Shown here: piece after piece, positions 1-7,756 of the stretch
Position numbering within the stretch: the first letter of the stretch is position 1
How the letters are laid out: every line of letters begins with the position of its first letter
NCBI GenBank assembly: GCA_023457495.1
Contig: JAEWLQ010000057.1
Location: 1-11,315, forward strand
Direction: 5' to 3'
Source of the DNA: Pseudomonadota bacterium
Lineage (GTDB): Bacteria; Pseudomonadota; Gammaproteobacteria; Steroidobacterales; Steroidobacteraceae
DNA: 11,315 nucleotides
Notes under the pieces: generated by a model
Told to the model about the DNA's origin: nothing
The model's input: only the letters and a program-made list of their open reading frames with translations
Databases searched by the model: none
Translations under genes and position numbers: made by a program

Positions 1-2480
1 AGCAACTGGCGCACGGCCGCCGCCGACTCGAGCGCGAGCGCGCGCCCGGCGAGCGCGCGGCAGGCGTCCAGCGTGCGAGTGCGCACGATTTCCTTGATGT
101 GGGGAATCTGCGCGGGAACGGCGGAAAGCTCGTTGATGCCGAGACCCAGCAACAGCGGCACGACCGCCGGATCCGATGCGAGCCCACCGCACACCGCGAC
201 CGTGCGCGAATGCCGCGCCGCTGCGGCAGCGGTGGTTTCGATCAGCCGCAGGACGGCCGGATGCGCGGCGTCGATCTGCGCGGCGAGCTCGGCGTTGCCG
301 CGGTCCATCGCCAGCGTGTACTGCGCGAGGTCGTTGGTGCCGATCGAGAGAAAGTCCGCCTCGCGCGCGAGCGCATCGGCCAGCAAGGCCGCCGCGGGGG
401 TTTCGATCATCACGCCGAGCGGCGGACGCTCGACCCGCAGCTCGTCGACGAGTTCGTCGAGGATCGCACGGGCGCGCCTGAGCTCGTCGACGCCATTGAT
501 CATCGGCAGCAGGATGCGGCATTGCCCCGCGGGCTCGACGTTGAGCAGCGCGCGCAATTGCGTGCGCAGCAATTCCGGGCGCCACAGGCTCACGCGGATG
601 CCGCGCAGACCGAGGGCCGGGTTCTCCTCGGCGGGCAGCGGTAGATAGTCGAGCGGCTTGTCGCCGCCGACGTCGAGCGTACGGACTACGAGCGGCCGGC
701 CCTCGAGCACGCGCGCGATGCGCTGATAGGCCTCGCGCTGCTCGCGCTCGTCCGGCGCGGACGCGCGATCGAGGAACAGGAATTCCGAGCGCAGCAGGCC
801 GCAACCTTCGGCGCCGTGCGCCACCGCGATCTTCGCGTCGGCGACGGAACCGAGGTTCGCGAACACTTCGATGCGCTCGCCGCTCGCGGTGTGGCAGTCG
901 GCGCGCGCCGCCTCCAGCTCGCGGCGCAGCCGCTCCTGCCGCGCGGCCGTCGCGTATTCGAAATCCGCGCGTTGCGCGACATCGGGCGCGACACGCAGGG
1001 AGCCCGCGTCCGCGTCGAGCGCGAGCGTGGTGCCCGGGCGGATATCGTTGAGCCTCGGCCCCACCGCGACCAGCATCGGAATTCCGAGCGAGGCGGCGAG
1101 CACGGCCACGTGTGAGGTCGGGCCGCCGGTCACGAGGCAGATTCCCGCGGGCTTGCCGCCTTCCAGCTCGATGAGCTGGGAAGGACTCATGTCGTGGGCG
1201 AGCAGGATGGTGCCGGGCGGAAGCGCCGCGCGCGCGATGTTTTCGGGGCCGCCGAGCACGGTGAGCACCTGGCGCTCGAGATCGTGGAGATCGTCCACGC
1301 GTTCCGCGAGTCGCGCATCACCGGTCGCGCGCAGGGATTCGGCCGCCTGGCGCAGCGCCGCGCGCCAGGCGAAGGCGGCGCTCTTGCCCGTCGAGATGAG
1401 CGCGCGCGCCGCGCCGATGAGCTCGGGGTCTTCGAGGATTTCGATGTGCGCGGCGATCAGCTCACGCGCCGTCGGCGAGGCGTCCTTCGCGAGCGGAGTC
1501 AATCGCACGCGCACCGCTTCGCGCGCGCGTTCGAATGCACCCGCCTCGACGGCGATGCCCTGTCCCGGCTCGATCACCGTGACGTCGGCGCTCCTCAGCC
1601 AGGCGGCGCCGCCGAGCGCGAGCCCCCGGCTCGCGATGACGCCACGAAGCAGCGACGCATCATTGGCGGCGGGAAGTATCCGCGTGGCCTGCACGACGGG
1701 CCGAGGCAGCGGACGCGCGGCAGGTTTGTCCGGGGTTGCCATCATCCGGGCGATCTCGGCGATGGCTGCCGCGGCCCCTTCGCCGGCGCCGGTGATCACG
1801 ACTTCATCGCCATGCCGGATGCCGAGCGCCATGAGCGCGACCGCGCTGCGCGCGTTCGCGGTGCGACCATGCGCGCGCAATTCGATCTCGGCGGCAACCG
1901 CCTTCGCGGTACGCGCGATCAGCGCCGCGGGCCGGGCGTGAATGCCGTGCGTCTGCCGCGCGACCACGCGCTCGCTCGCCACCTGCGTGGCGCCGGGCAC
2001 GACCGCGTCGGCGACGGCGCCGATGGCATCGATCTCGAACAGCGGATCACCGACCGATACGGCGCGCGCGAGCCGTGCATCGGAAATCCTGAAATGCTCG
2101 CCGTTGGTGAGGATGACGGGCGTGATGAGGCTCGTCGCCGTGCGCGCCAGTTCCGCGAGATCGAATTCGAGCAGCGGATCGCCGGCGCGCACGAGGTCGC
2201 CCTTCCTGACGCGTGGCGTGAAGCCCTTGCCGGCGAGTCCGACGGTGTCGATCCCGACGTGCACGAGGACTTCCGCGCCGCCCGGCGCGCGCAGCGCCAC
2301 CGCGTGCAGCGACACCGGCAGCGAGATGATCTCGCCGTCGCAGGGCGCATGCAGCACATTGCCGGTCGGATCGATCGCGACACCATCGCCGAGCATGCGC
2401 TGACCGAACACCGCGTCGGGCACTTCCTCGAGCGGTGCGCTCCAGCCGGCGAGCGGCGCGAGCAGGGTCAGGCGCGACAT
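1..2480 (-). CDS. nagF: PTS EIIA-HPr-EI triple-domain fusion, GlcNAc type; 3' end beyond window
   Basis: This cytoplasmic phosphorelay protein takes phosphate from phosphoenolpyruvate (EI), passes it through HPr, and ends at an EIIA of the glucose/GlcNAc class that would charge an EIICB permease. The frame is open from ATG 2480 to the left edge, giving 826 codons; fusions of this kind are usually about 830-850 residues, so only the extreme C-terminus is missing. EIIA is at about residues 5-150, with His59 and the phospho-acceptor His74 in LVHVGID. HPr is at about 168-250, with the active His181 in GIHARPAA and the regulatory-type Ser212 in NARSAV. EI covers about 275-826: His457 in GGPTSHVAV, LLRSEFLF, RTLDVGGDKPL, FLSIGTNDLAQYTLA and Cys764 in VCGG. 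All phosphotransfer residues are present. It starts 4 nt after the hexosaminidase stop without a strong ribosome site, which suggests translational coupling. The partner permease NagE is not in the window and would be expected past the left edge. The symbol follows the Pseudomonas nag operon; generic annotations say ptsP. Confidence 0.95.
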   Translation of the reverse strand, partial: MSRLTLLAPLAGWSAPLEEVPDAVFGQRMLGDGVAIDPTGNVLHAPCDGEIISLPVSLHAVALRAPGGAEVLVHVGIDTVGLAGKGFTPRVRKGDLVRAGDPLLEFDLAELARTATSLITPVILTNGEHFRISDARLARAVSVGDPLFEIDAIGAVADAVVPGATQVASERVVARQTHGIHARPAALIARTAKAVAAEIELRAHGRTANARSAVALMALGIRHGDEVVITGAGEGAAAAIAEIARMMATPDKPAARPLPRPVVQATRILPAANDASLLRGVIASRGLALGGAAWLRSADVTVIEPGQGIAVEAGAFERAREAVRVRLTPLAKDASPTARELIAAHIEILEDPELIGAARALISTGKSAAFAWRAALRQAAESLRATGDARLAERVDDLHDLERQVLTVLGGPENIARAALPPGTILLAHDMSPSQLIELEGGKPAGICLVTGGPTSHVAVLAASLGIPMLVAVGPRLNDIRPGTTLALDADAGSLRVAPDVAQRADFEYATAARQERLRRELEAARADCHTASGERIEVFANLGSVADAKIAVAHGAEGCGLLRSEFLFLDRASAPDEREQREAYQRIARVLEGRPLVVRTLDVGGDKPLDYLPLPAEENPALGLRGIRVSLWRPELLRTQLRALLNVEPAGQCRILLPMINGVDELRRARAILDELVDELRVERPPLGVMIETPAAALLADALAREADFLSIGTNDLAQYTLAMDRGNAELAAQIDAAHPAVLRLIETTAAAAARHSRTVAVCGGLASDPAVVPLLLGLGINELSAVPAQIPHIKEIVRTRTLDACRALAGRALALESAAAVRQL

Positions 2481-2484
2481 CCGA

Positions 2485-4584
2485 CTACAAGCCCAGCAGC
2501 TCGATGCTGTCGATCGTCCAGATCGGATCGATGCTGGCGCGCGTGAATCGCAGGCACAGATCGTGTGACCCCGTCATTCCGGAGAACTTCGCATCGGGCA
2601 GCGTGGTGACGGCATGGTTGGCCGCGGCCGGCGCGAGCGGCAGCGACGCCAGCAGTTCGCCTTCGCAGGTGCCGAGCCGCACTTCGAGCTCGCCCGCGCC
2701 ATCGGCCGGCTTCGCGAGCGGAATATTCTTCGAGTCCTTGCCGATCTGGAACGAGAACGGGATCTGCCCCACCGCCGCCCGCAACGCCGTCACCTGCGAG
2801 AGGTCCGCGGCCTTCCAGGTCCAGCAGGGATTCGTGATGCTCACCAGGAACACCGCACGTTTTCCCTGCAACGGCGCATCGTCCTCGAGCGACAGCACAT
2901 AGCCACCGGCGCATGGCTGCAATTGATGGCTGGTGCGTCGGCGCACCTCGAGTGGCTGGGCCGCCGCGCCCGGCGCATAGCCGATGCCGAGCTTGCGGTA
3001 ACGCGCGAGCTGGTCCGGCATGCGGTTGCGGAAGTTCAGCCAGTCGATGCGCGCCGGCGCCGACCAGGCGACCTCCGCGAGCGCGGCGACGCGCGGATAG
3101 GCCTGGTACTGGACCCGCTCCGGCGAGCGCATGAATTCCGCCCAGAGGTTTGCCTGCAGGCCGAGGATGTGGCGGCGCTGCCCGGCCGGAATCGAATCCG
3201 GGACCGGGTTGAATAGATAGACGTCCTGGAGCGAGATGGTCTCGCTGCGGCCCGGCGCCGGATCGCCATCGCTCTGCCAGTGATCGAGGTACATCGTGGG
3301 GGCCGGCGACAACACGGTGTCGTGACCGGCCTTCGCGGCCGCGATCGCGCCGTCGATGCCGCGCCACGACATCACCGTGGCGTTGGGCGCGAGCCCGCCC
3401 TCGAGGATCTCGTCCCAGCCGATGAGCTTGCGGCCGTTCTTGTTGAGGAACTTCTCCACGCGCTGGATGAAGTAGCTCTGCAGCGCGTGTTCGTCCTTGA
3501 CGCCGAGCTCCTTCATGCGCGCCTGGATCGCGGGCGACGCCTCCCATTCATCCTTCCAGGCCTCGTCGCCGCCGACGTGGATGTATTCGCTCGGGAACAG
3601 CTGCATCACCTCGGCGAACACGTCCTCGAAGAACTCGAATGTCGATTCTTCGGCATTGAACAGCGTGGTGAAGATGCCCCATTCCTCCGGCACCGCGGTC
3701 GGCAACGTGCGGCTCACACCGAGCTCGGGATAGGCGACCACCGCCGCGCTCGCGTGACCCGGCAACTCGATCTCGGGGACCACCGTGATGTGGCGCGCGG
3801 CGGCATACGCGACGATCTCGCGTATCTGCTCGTGCGAGTAGTAACCGCCGATCACGCGCGGCTTGCCGGTCGCCGGATCGATGTCCGCCGCCGCGGCGGG
3901 TCCCATGGGGACGCGCCAGGCGCCGACACTCGTGAGTTTCGGGTGCTTCTTGATCTCGATCCGCCACGCCTGGTCGTCGGTCAGGTGCCAGTGGAAGACG
4001 TTGAGCTTGTGCAACGCCATCCAGTCGACGAACTGCTTGATGAATTCCGGCGGCTGGTAGTAACGCGCCGTGTCGAGCATGAGGCCGCGCCAGCGGAATC
4101 GCGGCGCGTCTTCGATCGTTACCGCGCCGATGCGCGGCGGACCCATCTCCGGATTGCCCAACAACTGCCACAGCGTCACAGCGCCGTAGAACAGTCCGCT
4201 GGCCTCGCGCGCGCTGACCGTGATGCCCCTGGACGTCACGCGCAGCGCGTAACTCTCGGCGGCCGCTGGTGCGTTGCGGCTGATCTCGAACAGGATCGGG
4301 CCTGATGCCTTGTTGCCGGCCAGTGTCAGATCGAGGCCATGCGTGCGCTGCGCGAGCTCGACGAAATGTTTCGCGGCCTGCTCACTGCCCGCGCCGCGAT
4401 GCGCCACGCGCGACTTCGCATCGAACGCGAATTCTCCGGCGGCAAGACGGGCTTCGAGCGGCGCGGGAATCATCGACACGGGCAAGGCCGATTCTGCGTC
4501 AGCCGCGAGAACCGCCGCATTGCACGACAACATCAACAGGGCGGCCGCCATGCGATGAACGTGCCGAAACCCGTGTAGCTTCAT
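2485..4584 (-). CDS. Exported beta-N-acetylhexosaminidase, glycoside hydrolase family 20
   Basis: The 699-residue product should remove terminal beta-linked GlcNAc/GalNAc from chitooligosaccharides or glycans, probably in the periplasm or outside the cell. A Sec signal peptide spans about residues 1-28: basic start, hydrophobic AAALLML, likely cleavage after AVLA or AVLAA. Cys21 does not sit in a good lipobox. The GH20b alpha/beta domain lies at about 33-160 and the catalytic barrel at about 161-505. Visible family motifs are RGLMLDTAR, FHWHLTDDQAWR, PEIELPGHA and HVGGDEAWK. The last holds the catalytic Asp340-Glu341 pair of substrate-assisted catalysis; Trp389, Trp407 and Trp481 fit the sugar pocket. 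Residues about 550-699 form a further beta-rich region with four cysteines (558, 587, 640, 677), ending in a CBM6-like HDLCLRFTR...DSIELL. ATG 4584 is supported by GGGAGG 6 nt upstream. It is first in a leftward operon with nagF, which would take up the sugar it releases. Confidence 0.95.
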   Translation of the reverse strand: MKLHGFRHVHRMAAALLMLSCNAAVLAADAESALPVSMIPAPLEARLAAGEFAFDAKSRVAHRGAGSEQAAKHFVELAQRTHGLDLTLAGNKASGPILFEISRNAPAAAESYALRVTSRGITVSAREASGLFYGAVTLWQLLGNPEMGPPRIGAVTIEDAPRFRWRGLMLDTARYYQPPEFIKQFVDWMALHKLNVFHWHLTDDQAWRIEIKKHPKLTSVGAWRVPMGPAAAADIDPATGKPRVIGGYYSHEQIREIVAYAAARHITVVPEIELPGHASAAVVAYPELGVSRTLPTAVPEEWGIFTTLFNAEESTFEFFEDVFAEVMQLFPSEYIHVGGDEAWKDEWEASPAIQARMKELGVKDEHALQSYFIQRVEKFLNKNGRKLIGWDEILEGGLAPNATVMSWRGIDGAIAAAKAGHDTVLSPAPTMYLDHWQSDGDPAPGRSETISLQDVYLFNPVPDSIPAGQRRHILGLQANLWAEFMRSPERVQYQAYPRVAALAEVAWSAPARIDWLNFRNRMPDQLARYRKLGIGYAPGAAAQPLEVRRRTSHQLQPCAGGYVLSLEDDAPLQGKRAVFLVSITNPCWTWKAADLSQVTALRAAVGQIPFSFQIGKDSKNIPLAKPADGAGELEVRLGTCEGELLASLPLAPAAANHAVTTLPDAKFSGMTGSHDLCLRFTRASIDPIWTIDSIELLGL

Positions 4585-4805
4585 GACCGACCTCCCCTGC
4601 GCACGATGAATTCTTCCGCCGGCGCGATCAAGGCATCCAGACCATGATCAGGCCGAGATAGCACCAATACGTCCGCGGATTCCCGGAGTCTACGTTCGAG
4701 CTCGCCCGGATTGCTATATTTCCCGGTAAATTGCCACAATGCAGCCGGCACGTATGGGCTTCATTGGTATCTTATTGGTAGCAATGCAGGTCCGGAGGAC
4801 ACACC
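4585..4805. promoter_or_regulatory. Divergent promoter region between hexosaminidase and nag regulator
   Basis: This 221-bp gap is AT-richer than the surrounding genes and must hold promoters in both directions. Rightward, TTGCCA at 4731-4736 and TATGGG at 4753-4758 (16-bp spacer) form a weak promoter candidate whose start point would fall in the ATTGGTA repeats. GGAGG at 4793-4797 is the ribosome site for the GTG at 4806. Leftward, a poor pair is TTGTGG (4739-4734) with TATAGC (4718-4713). GGGAGG just before the ATG at 4584 is the hexosaminidase ribosome site. A third ATTGGT lies on the minus strand at 4668-4663. No small gene was seen. The promoter hexamers are weak calls; the existence of a divergent control region is secure from gene orientation. 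Confidence 0.6.
4763..4780 (+). promoter_or_regulatory. Candidate GntR-type operator: tandem ATTGGTA pair
   Basis: ATTGGTA occurs at 4763-4769 and again at 4774-4780, an 11-bp period that puts both copies on nearly the same helix face. The pair sits 26 nt before the regulator's GTG start, downstream of the rightward promoter candidate. ATTGGT is also present inverted at 4668-4663, toward the hexosaminidase. Operators of GntR/HutC proteins such as DasR and YvoA/NagR are built on TGGT half-sites, usually inverted; here the adjacent pair is direct, so binding by the neighbouring regulator is an inference. Confidence 0.4.
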
Positions 4806-5549
4806 GTGGCGACCCTGACTAACTATCTGCAGAAGCTCGACGAAGCGAGCACGCAGCCGCTCTACCGGCAACTGCAGCGCAGCCTGCGCTCGGCGATCGA
4901 AAAGCGGGTGGTCGCGCCGGAAGACGCGCTGCCGCCCGAGCGCGACCTCGCCGGCGAGCTCGGCATTTCCCGCATCACGGTGCGCAAGGCCATCGACGGT
5001 CTCGTCGCCGAAGGATTGCTCGTGCGGCGCCAGGGCGCGGGCACGTTCGTGTCGGCGCGCGTGGAAAAGCATTTCTCCAAGCTCACTTCGTTCTCCGAGG
5101 ACATGCGCGCGCGCGGCCGCAAGCCACGCAGTATCTGGCTGAACCGCTCGAGTGGCACGGTCACCCCCGAGGAGTCCCTGACGCTGCGGCTCTCGCCCGG
5201 CACGCCCGTATATCGCTTCCAGCGCATCCGCATCGCGGATGACGCACCGATGGCGCTCGAATACGCCACCATCCTCGCCTCCTGCCTGCCCTCGGTGGAC
5301 GCGGTGGATTCGTCCCTTTACGTCGCGCTCGAAAGAACCGGCAACCGTCCGGTGCGGGCGTTGCAGCGCCTGCGCGCGACTCTGCTGACCGCCGAGCAGG
5401 CGGAGCTGCTCAAGGCGCGCGAGAAGGACGCCGGGCTGCTCGTCGAGCGCCTCGGCTTCCTCGCGGATGGCCGGGCGGTCGAGTTTTCCCAATCGTTCTA
5501 CCGCGGCGACACTTACGACTTCGTCGCGGAGCTGCGCGCGCTGGTGTGA
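4806..5549 (+). CDS. nagR: GntR/HutC-family transcriptional regulator of the nag genes
   Basis: The 247-residue product is a DNA-binding regulator, most likely a repressor relieved by GlcNAc-6-P or GlcN-6-P. The winged helix-turn-helix is at about residues 17-82: QPLYRQL, LPPERDLAGELGISRITVRK, and the wing QGAGTFV. The UTRA effector-binding domain is at about 100-240, with RIADDAPMALEYA and EFSQSFYRGDTYDF typical of the HutC subfamily. The start is GTG at 4806, chosen because GGAGG lies 8 nt upstream and the protein begins at normal family length. It is the first gene of the rightward unit with nagB-II and nagA and is divergent from the hexosaminidase, the usual position for a local regulator. 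A GntR protein in this role is called NagR in Pseudomonas and Bacillus but NagQ in Xanthomonas, so the symbol is a naming choice. The effector is inferred from context and from characterised relatives. Confidence 0.9.
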   Translation: MATLTNYLQKLDEASTQPLYRQLQRSLRSAIEKRVVAPEDALPPERDLAGELGISRITVRKAIDGLVAEGLLVRRQGAGTFVSARVEKHFSKLTSFSEDMRARGRKPRSIWLNRSSGTVTPEESLTLRLSPGTPVYRFQRIRIADDAPMALEYATILASCLPSVDAVDSSLYVALERTGNRPVRALQRLRATLLTAEQAELLKAREKDAGLLVERLGFLADGRAVEFSQSFYRGDTYDFVAELRALV

Positions 5550-5551
5550 GC

Positions 5552-6568
5552 ATGAGCCTCATGCGTGAGGAAGCCGCCGAATCGTCCGCGGTGGTGCGAC
5601 GCCAGGTCGGCGCGAACGCGGTATCCATGCATGCGCTCGGCGCCGCGCTGCGCGAGCTCAGGCCTCGTGCCGTCGTCACCTGCGCGCGCGGCAGCTCGGA
5701 TCACGCCGCGACGTTCGCCAAGTACCTCATCGAAACACATGCGCGCGTGCTGACCTCGTCTGCCGCGCCGTCGCTGACTTCCGTCTATGAGACGACGACC
5801 GGCTCGCGCGACGTGCTGTTCATCGCCATCTCGCAGTCCGGCCGCAGTCCCGACCTTGTATCGAGCGCACGGAACGCGCGCGCGGCCGGCGCGCGGGTGG
5901 TCGCGTTGTGCAACACGCGGGAGTCGCCACTCGCGGCGGAGGCCGACTACACCATCGAACTGCACGCCGGCGCGGAGCGCAGTGTCGCCGCGACCAAGTC
6001 GTTCATCGCGTCGCTCGCCGCTCTCGTGCACCTGGTTGCCGAATGGTGCGAGGACCGCGCTCTGCTCGCGGCGTTGCACGCCGCGCCCGCCGCACTCGGG
6101 CGCGCGAACACGCTCGACTGGAGCGCGGCCCTCGCACCTCTGCGTTCGGCCACCAACCTGTTCGTGCTGGGCCGCGGATATGGACTCGGCATCGCGCAGG
6201 AAGCCGCGCTCAAGCTCAAGGAAACCTGCGGATTACACGCAGAAGCCTTCAGCTCCGCGGAGGTGCAGCATGGGCCGATGGCGCTCGTCGGCCAGGGATT
6301 TCCGATCCTGGCGTTTTCGCAGTCCGACGAAACCCGCGCGGGCCTCGAATCCGTCGCGCGCGACTTCGCCGCGCGCGGCGCGCGCGTGATGCTGGCCGGC
6401 GGTGTGGCGGAGGGCGCGATCGCGCTGCCGGTGATCGCCGCGCATCCGGTGATCGAACCCTTGCTCATGATCCAGGGTTTCTACAATCTGGCGGCCGAAC
6501 TGGCGTTGGCGCGCGGAATCGATCCCGACATGCCGCCGCACCTGCGCAAGGTGACCGAGACGTATTGA
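5552..6568 (+). CDS. nagB-II: SIS-domain glucosamine-6-phosphate deaminase (NagB-II type)
   Basis: The 338-residue cytoplasmic enzyme should convert glucosamine-6-phosphate to fructose-6-phosphate and ammonia. It has two SIS domains related to the isomerase half of GlmS, with no glutaminase domain and no resemblance to classical NagB. SIS 1 has CARGSSDHAA (44-53), SQSGRSPDL (94-102) and SVAATKSF (144-151). SIS 2 has GRGYGLGIAQEAALKLKE (207-224), AEAFSSAEVQHGP (230-242) and a GlmS-like tail GIDPDMPPHLRKVTETY. ATG 5552, 2 nt after the regulator's TGA, is preferred; GTG 5546 (overlapping) and ATG 5561 are in frame and also possible, and no clear ribosome site separates them. Its TGA overlaps the nagA ATG by one base (TGATG), so the two are translationally coupled. 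It is distinguished from a stand-alone fructosamine deglycase such as FrlB mainly by its place between the nag regulator and nagA. Confidence 0.92.
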   Translation: MSLMREEAAESSAVVRRQVGANAVSMHALGAALRELRPRAVVTCARGSSDHAATFAKYLIETHARVLTSSAAPSLTSVYETTTGSRDVLFIAISQSGRSPDLVSSARNARAAGARVVALCNTRESPLAAEADYTIELHAGAERSVAATKSFIASLAALVHLVAEWCEDRALLAALHAAPAALGRANTLDWSAALAPLRSATNLFVLGRGYGLGIAQEAALKLKETCGLHAEAFSSAEVQHGPMALVGQGFPILAFSQSDETRAGLESVARDFAARGARVMLAGGVAEGAIALPVIAAHPVIEPLLMIQGFYNLAAELALARGIDPDMPPHLRKVTETY

Positions 6569-7755
6569 TGCACGCATTGATCAATGGCCTGGTGCTGCGG
6601 GATTCCGGATTCGCGGAAGGACTGACCGTGCTCGTCGATGGCACACGGATCAGCGCAGTGGTGCCCGACGACGACCCGCGGGCCGCGGCCGCGGAGCAAC
6701 ACGATCTCGGCGGCCACTTGTTGCTGCCGGGATTCATCGATACGCAGGTCAACGGCGGCGGCGGACGGCTGTTCAACGACGCGCCCACCGTGGAGACCAT
6801 TCGCGCGATCGGCGCCGCGCACCGGCCGTTCGGCACCACCGGGTTCCTGCCCACGCTGATCAGCGACGATCTCGAGGTCATCGAGCGCGGCCTCGACGCG
6901 GTGACCGAAGCCATCGAACAGCGCGTGCCCGGCGTGCTCGGCATCCACATCGAAGGGCCGTTCCTGCATCCCGATCGCAAGGGCGCGCACGACGCGAGCA
7001 AGCTGCGCCGGCTGGACGCCGCGGCCGTCAAACTACTGTCCACTCCCACGGGCGGCCGTACGCTGGTCACGCTCGCGCCGGAGTTGACCCTGCCCGCCGT
7101 GATCCGCGAGCTCAGTGAAGCGGGCGTGATCGTCGCCGCCGGCCACACCAACGCGAGCTTCGCCCAGGCGCGCGCGGCGCTCGACGCGGGCATGCGCGGC
7201 TTCACCCATCTGTTCAACGCGATGTCGCCGCTGGGAACGCGCGAACCCGGCGTGGTCGGCGCGGCGCTCGATGACGTCGCGAGTTTCTGCGGAATCATCG
7301 TCGATGGCGTGCACGTCGATCCGGTGGTGCTCAAGATCGCGCTGCGCAGCCGGCCGCACGACCGGTTCGTGCTCGTGACCGATGCCATGCCGAACATCGG
7401 CACCGACATGGCCGAGTTCCGCCTCGCGGGCAAACGCGTCGCGGTGCGCGACGACCGCCTGGTCGATGAGAACGGCACGCTCGCCGGCGCCAATCTCACG
7501 ATGGCGCGCGCGGTGGCGAACGCGGTCGACATGCTCGACGTGGACCTGCGGCGCGCGGTTCGCATGGCGAGCGCGCAGCCCGCCGCGTACCTGAAGTTGG
7601 AACGGCTGCTGGGACGGATCGAGGCCGGTTACCTCGCGAATCTCGTGCTGGCGGACGAGAAGATGGCCGTCATCGAGACCTGGATAGACGGCGAACGCCT
7701 GGCGCATCGGCCGCTGGTGCCGGCCGAGAATTTCACGCGGGTCGCCGCCTCCTGA
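6568..7755 (+). CDS. nagA: N-acetylglucosamine-6-phosphate deacetylase
   Basis: The 395-residue cytoplasmic amidohydrolase removes acetate from GlcNAc-6-P to give glucosamine-6-P, the substrate of the preceding gene. The metal and catalytic residues are in place: GFIDTQVNGGGG with Gln60 where many amidohydrolases have a second His (as in the single-metal E. coli type), Glu129 in HIEGPFLHP, His193 in GHTNA, His214 in THLFNAM, and the catalytic Asp272 in VTDAM. His249 in DGVHVDP fits the substrate site. An early beta-strand segment, MHALINGLVL, and a late one, LGRIEAGYLANLVL, frame the barrel as usual. The frame is open far upstream (from 5908), but that stretch overlaps nagB-II. ATG 6568 gives the normal family length and the coupling overlap TGATG. 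Its stop is one base from the stop of the convergent methyltransferase gene, with no visible terminator between them. Confidence 0.96.
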   Translation: MHALINGLVLRDSGFAEGLTVLVDGTRISAVVPDDDPRAAAAEQHDLGGHLLLPGFIDTQVNGGGGRLFNDAPTVETIRAIGAAHRPFGTTGFLPTLISDDLEVIERGLDAVTEAIEQRVPGVLGIHIEGPFLHPDRKGAHDASKLRRLDAAAVKLLSTPTGGRTLVTLAPELTLPAVIRELSEAGVIVAAGHTNASFAQARAALDAGMRGFTHLFNAMSPLGTREPGVVGAALDDVASFCGIIVDGVHVDPVVLKIALRSRPHDRFVLVTDAMPNIGTDMAEFRLAGKRVAVRDDRLVDENGTLAGANLTMARAVANAVDMLDVDLRRAVRMASAQPAAYLKLERLLGRIEAGYLANLVLADEKMAVIETWIDGERLAHRPLVPAENFTRVAAS

Positions 7756-7756
7756 A

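Noticed and set aside
1194..2546. A 450-codon open frame on the plus strand, antisense to nagF
   Set aside because: Arg/Gly/His-rich translation with no recognisable motif; it is the complement of a gene whose three domains and all active residues are intact on the other strand. Such frames are expected in GC-rich DNA.
3280..4305. A 341-codon plus-strand open frame antisense to the GH20 gene
   Set aside because: Low-complexity Arg/Asp/His/Val composition and no family signature; the GH20 reading is certain.
5908..6567. Upstream extension of the nagA frame
   Set aside because: It overlaps nagB-II and is Arg-rich; the family N-terminus begins at ATG 6568 in the coupling overlap TGATG.
6465..7565. 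A 366-codon minus-strand open frame antisense to nagA
   Set aside because: Ser/Arg/Pro-rich shadow of the nagA coding strand; no ribosome site or domain.
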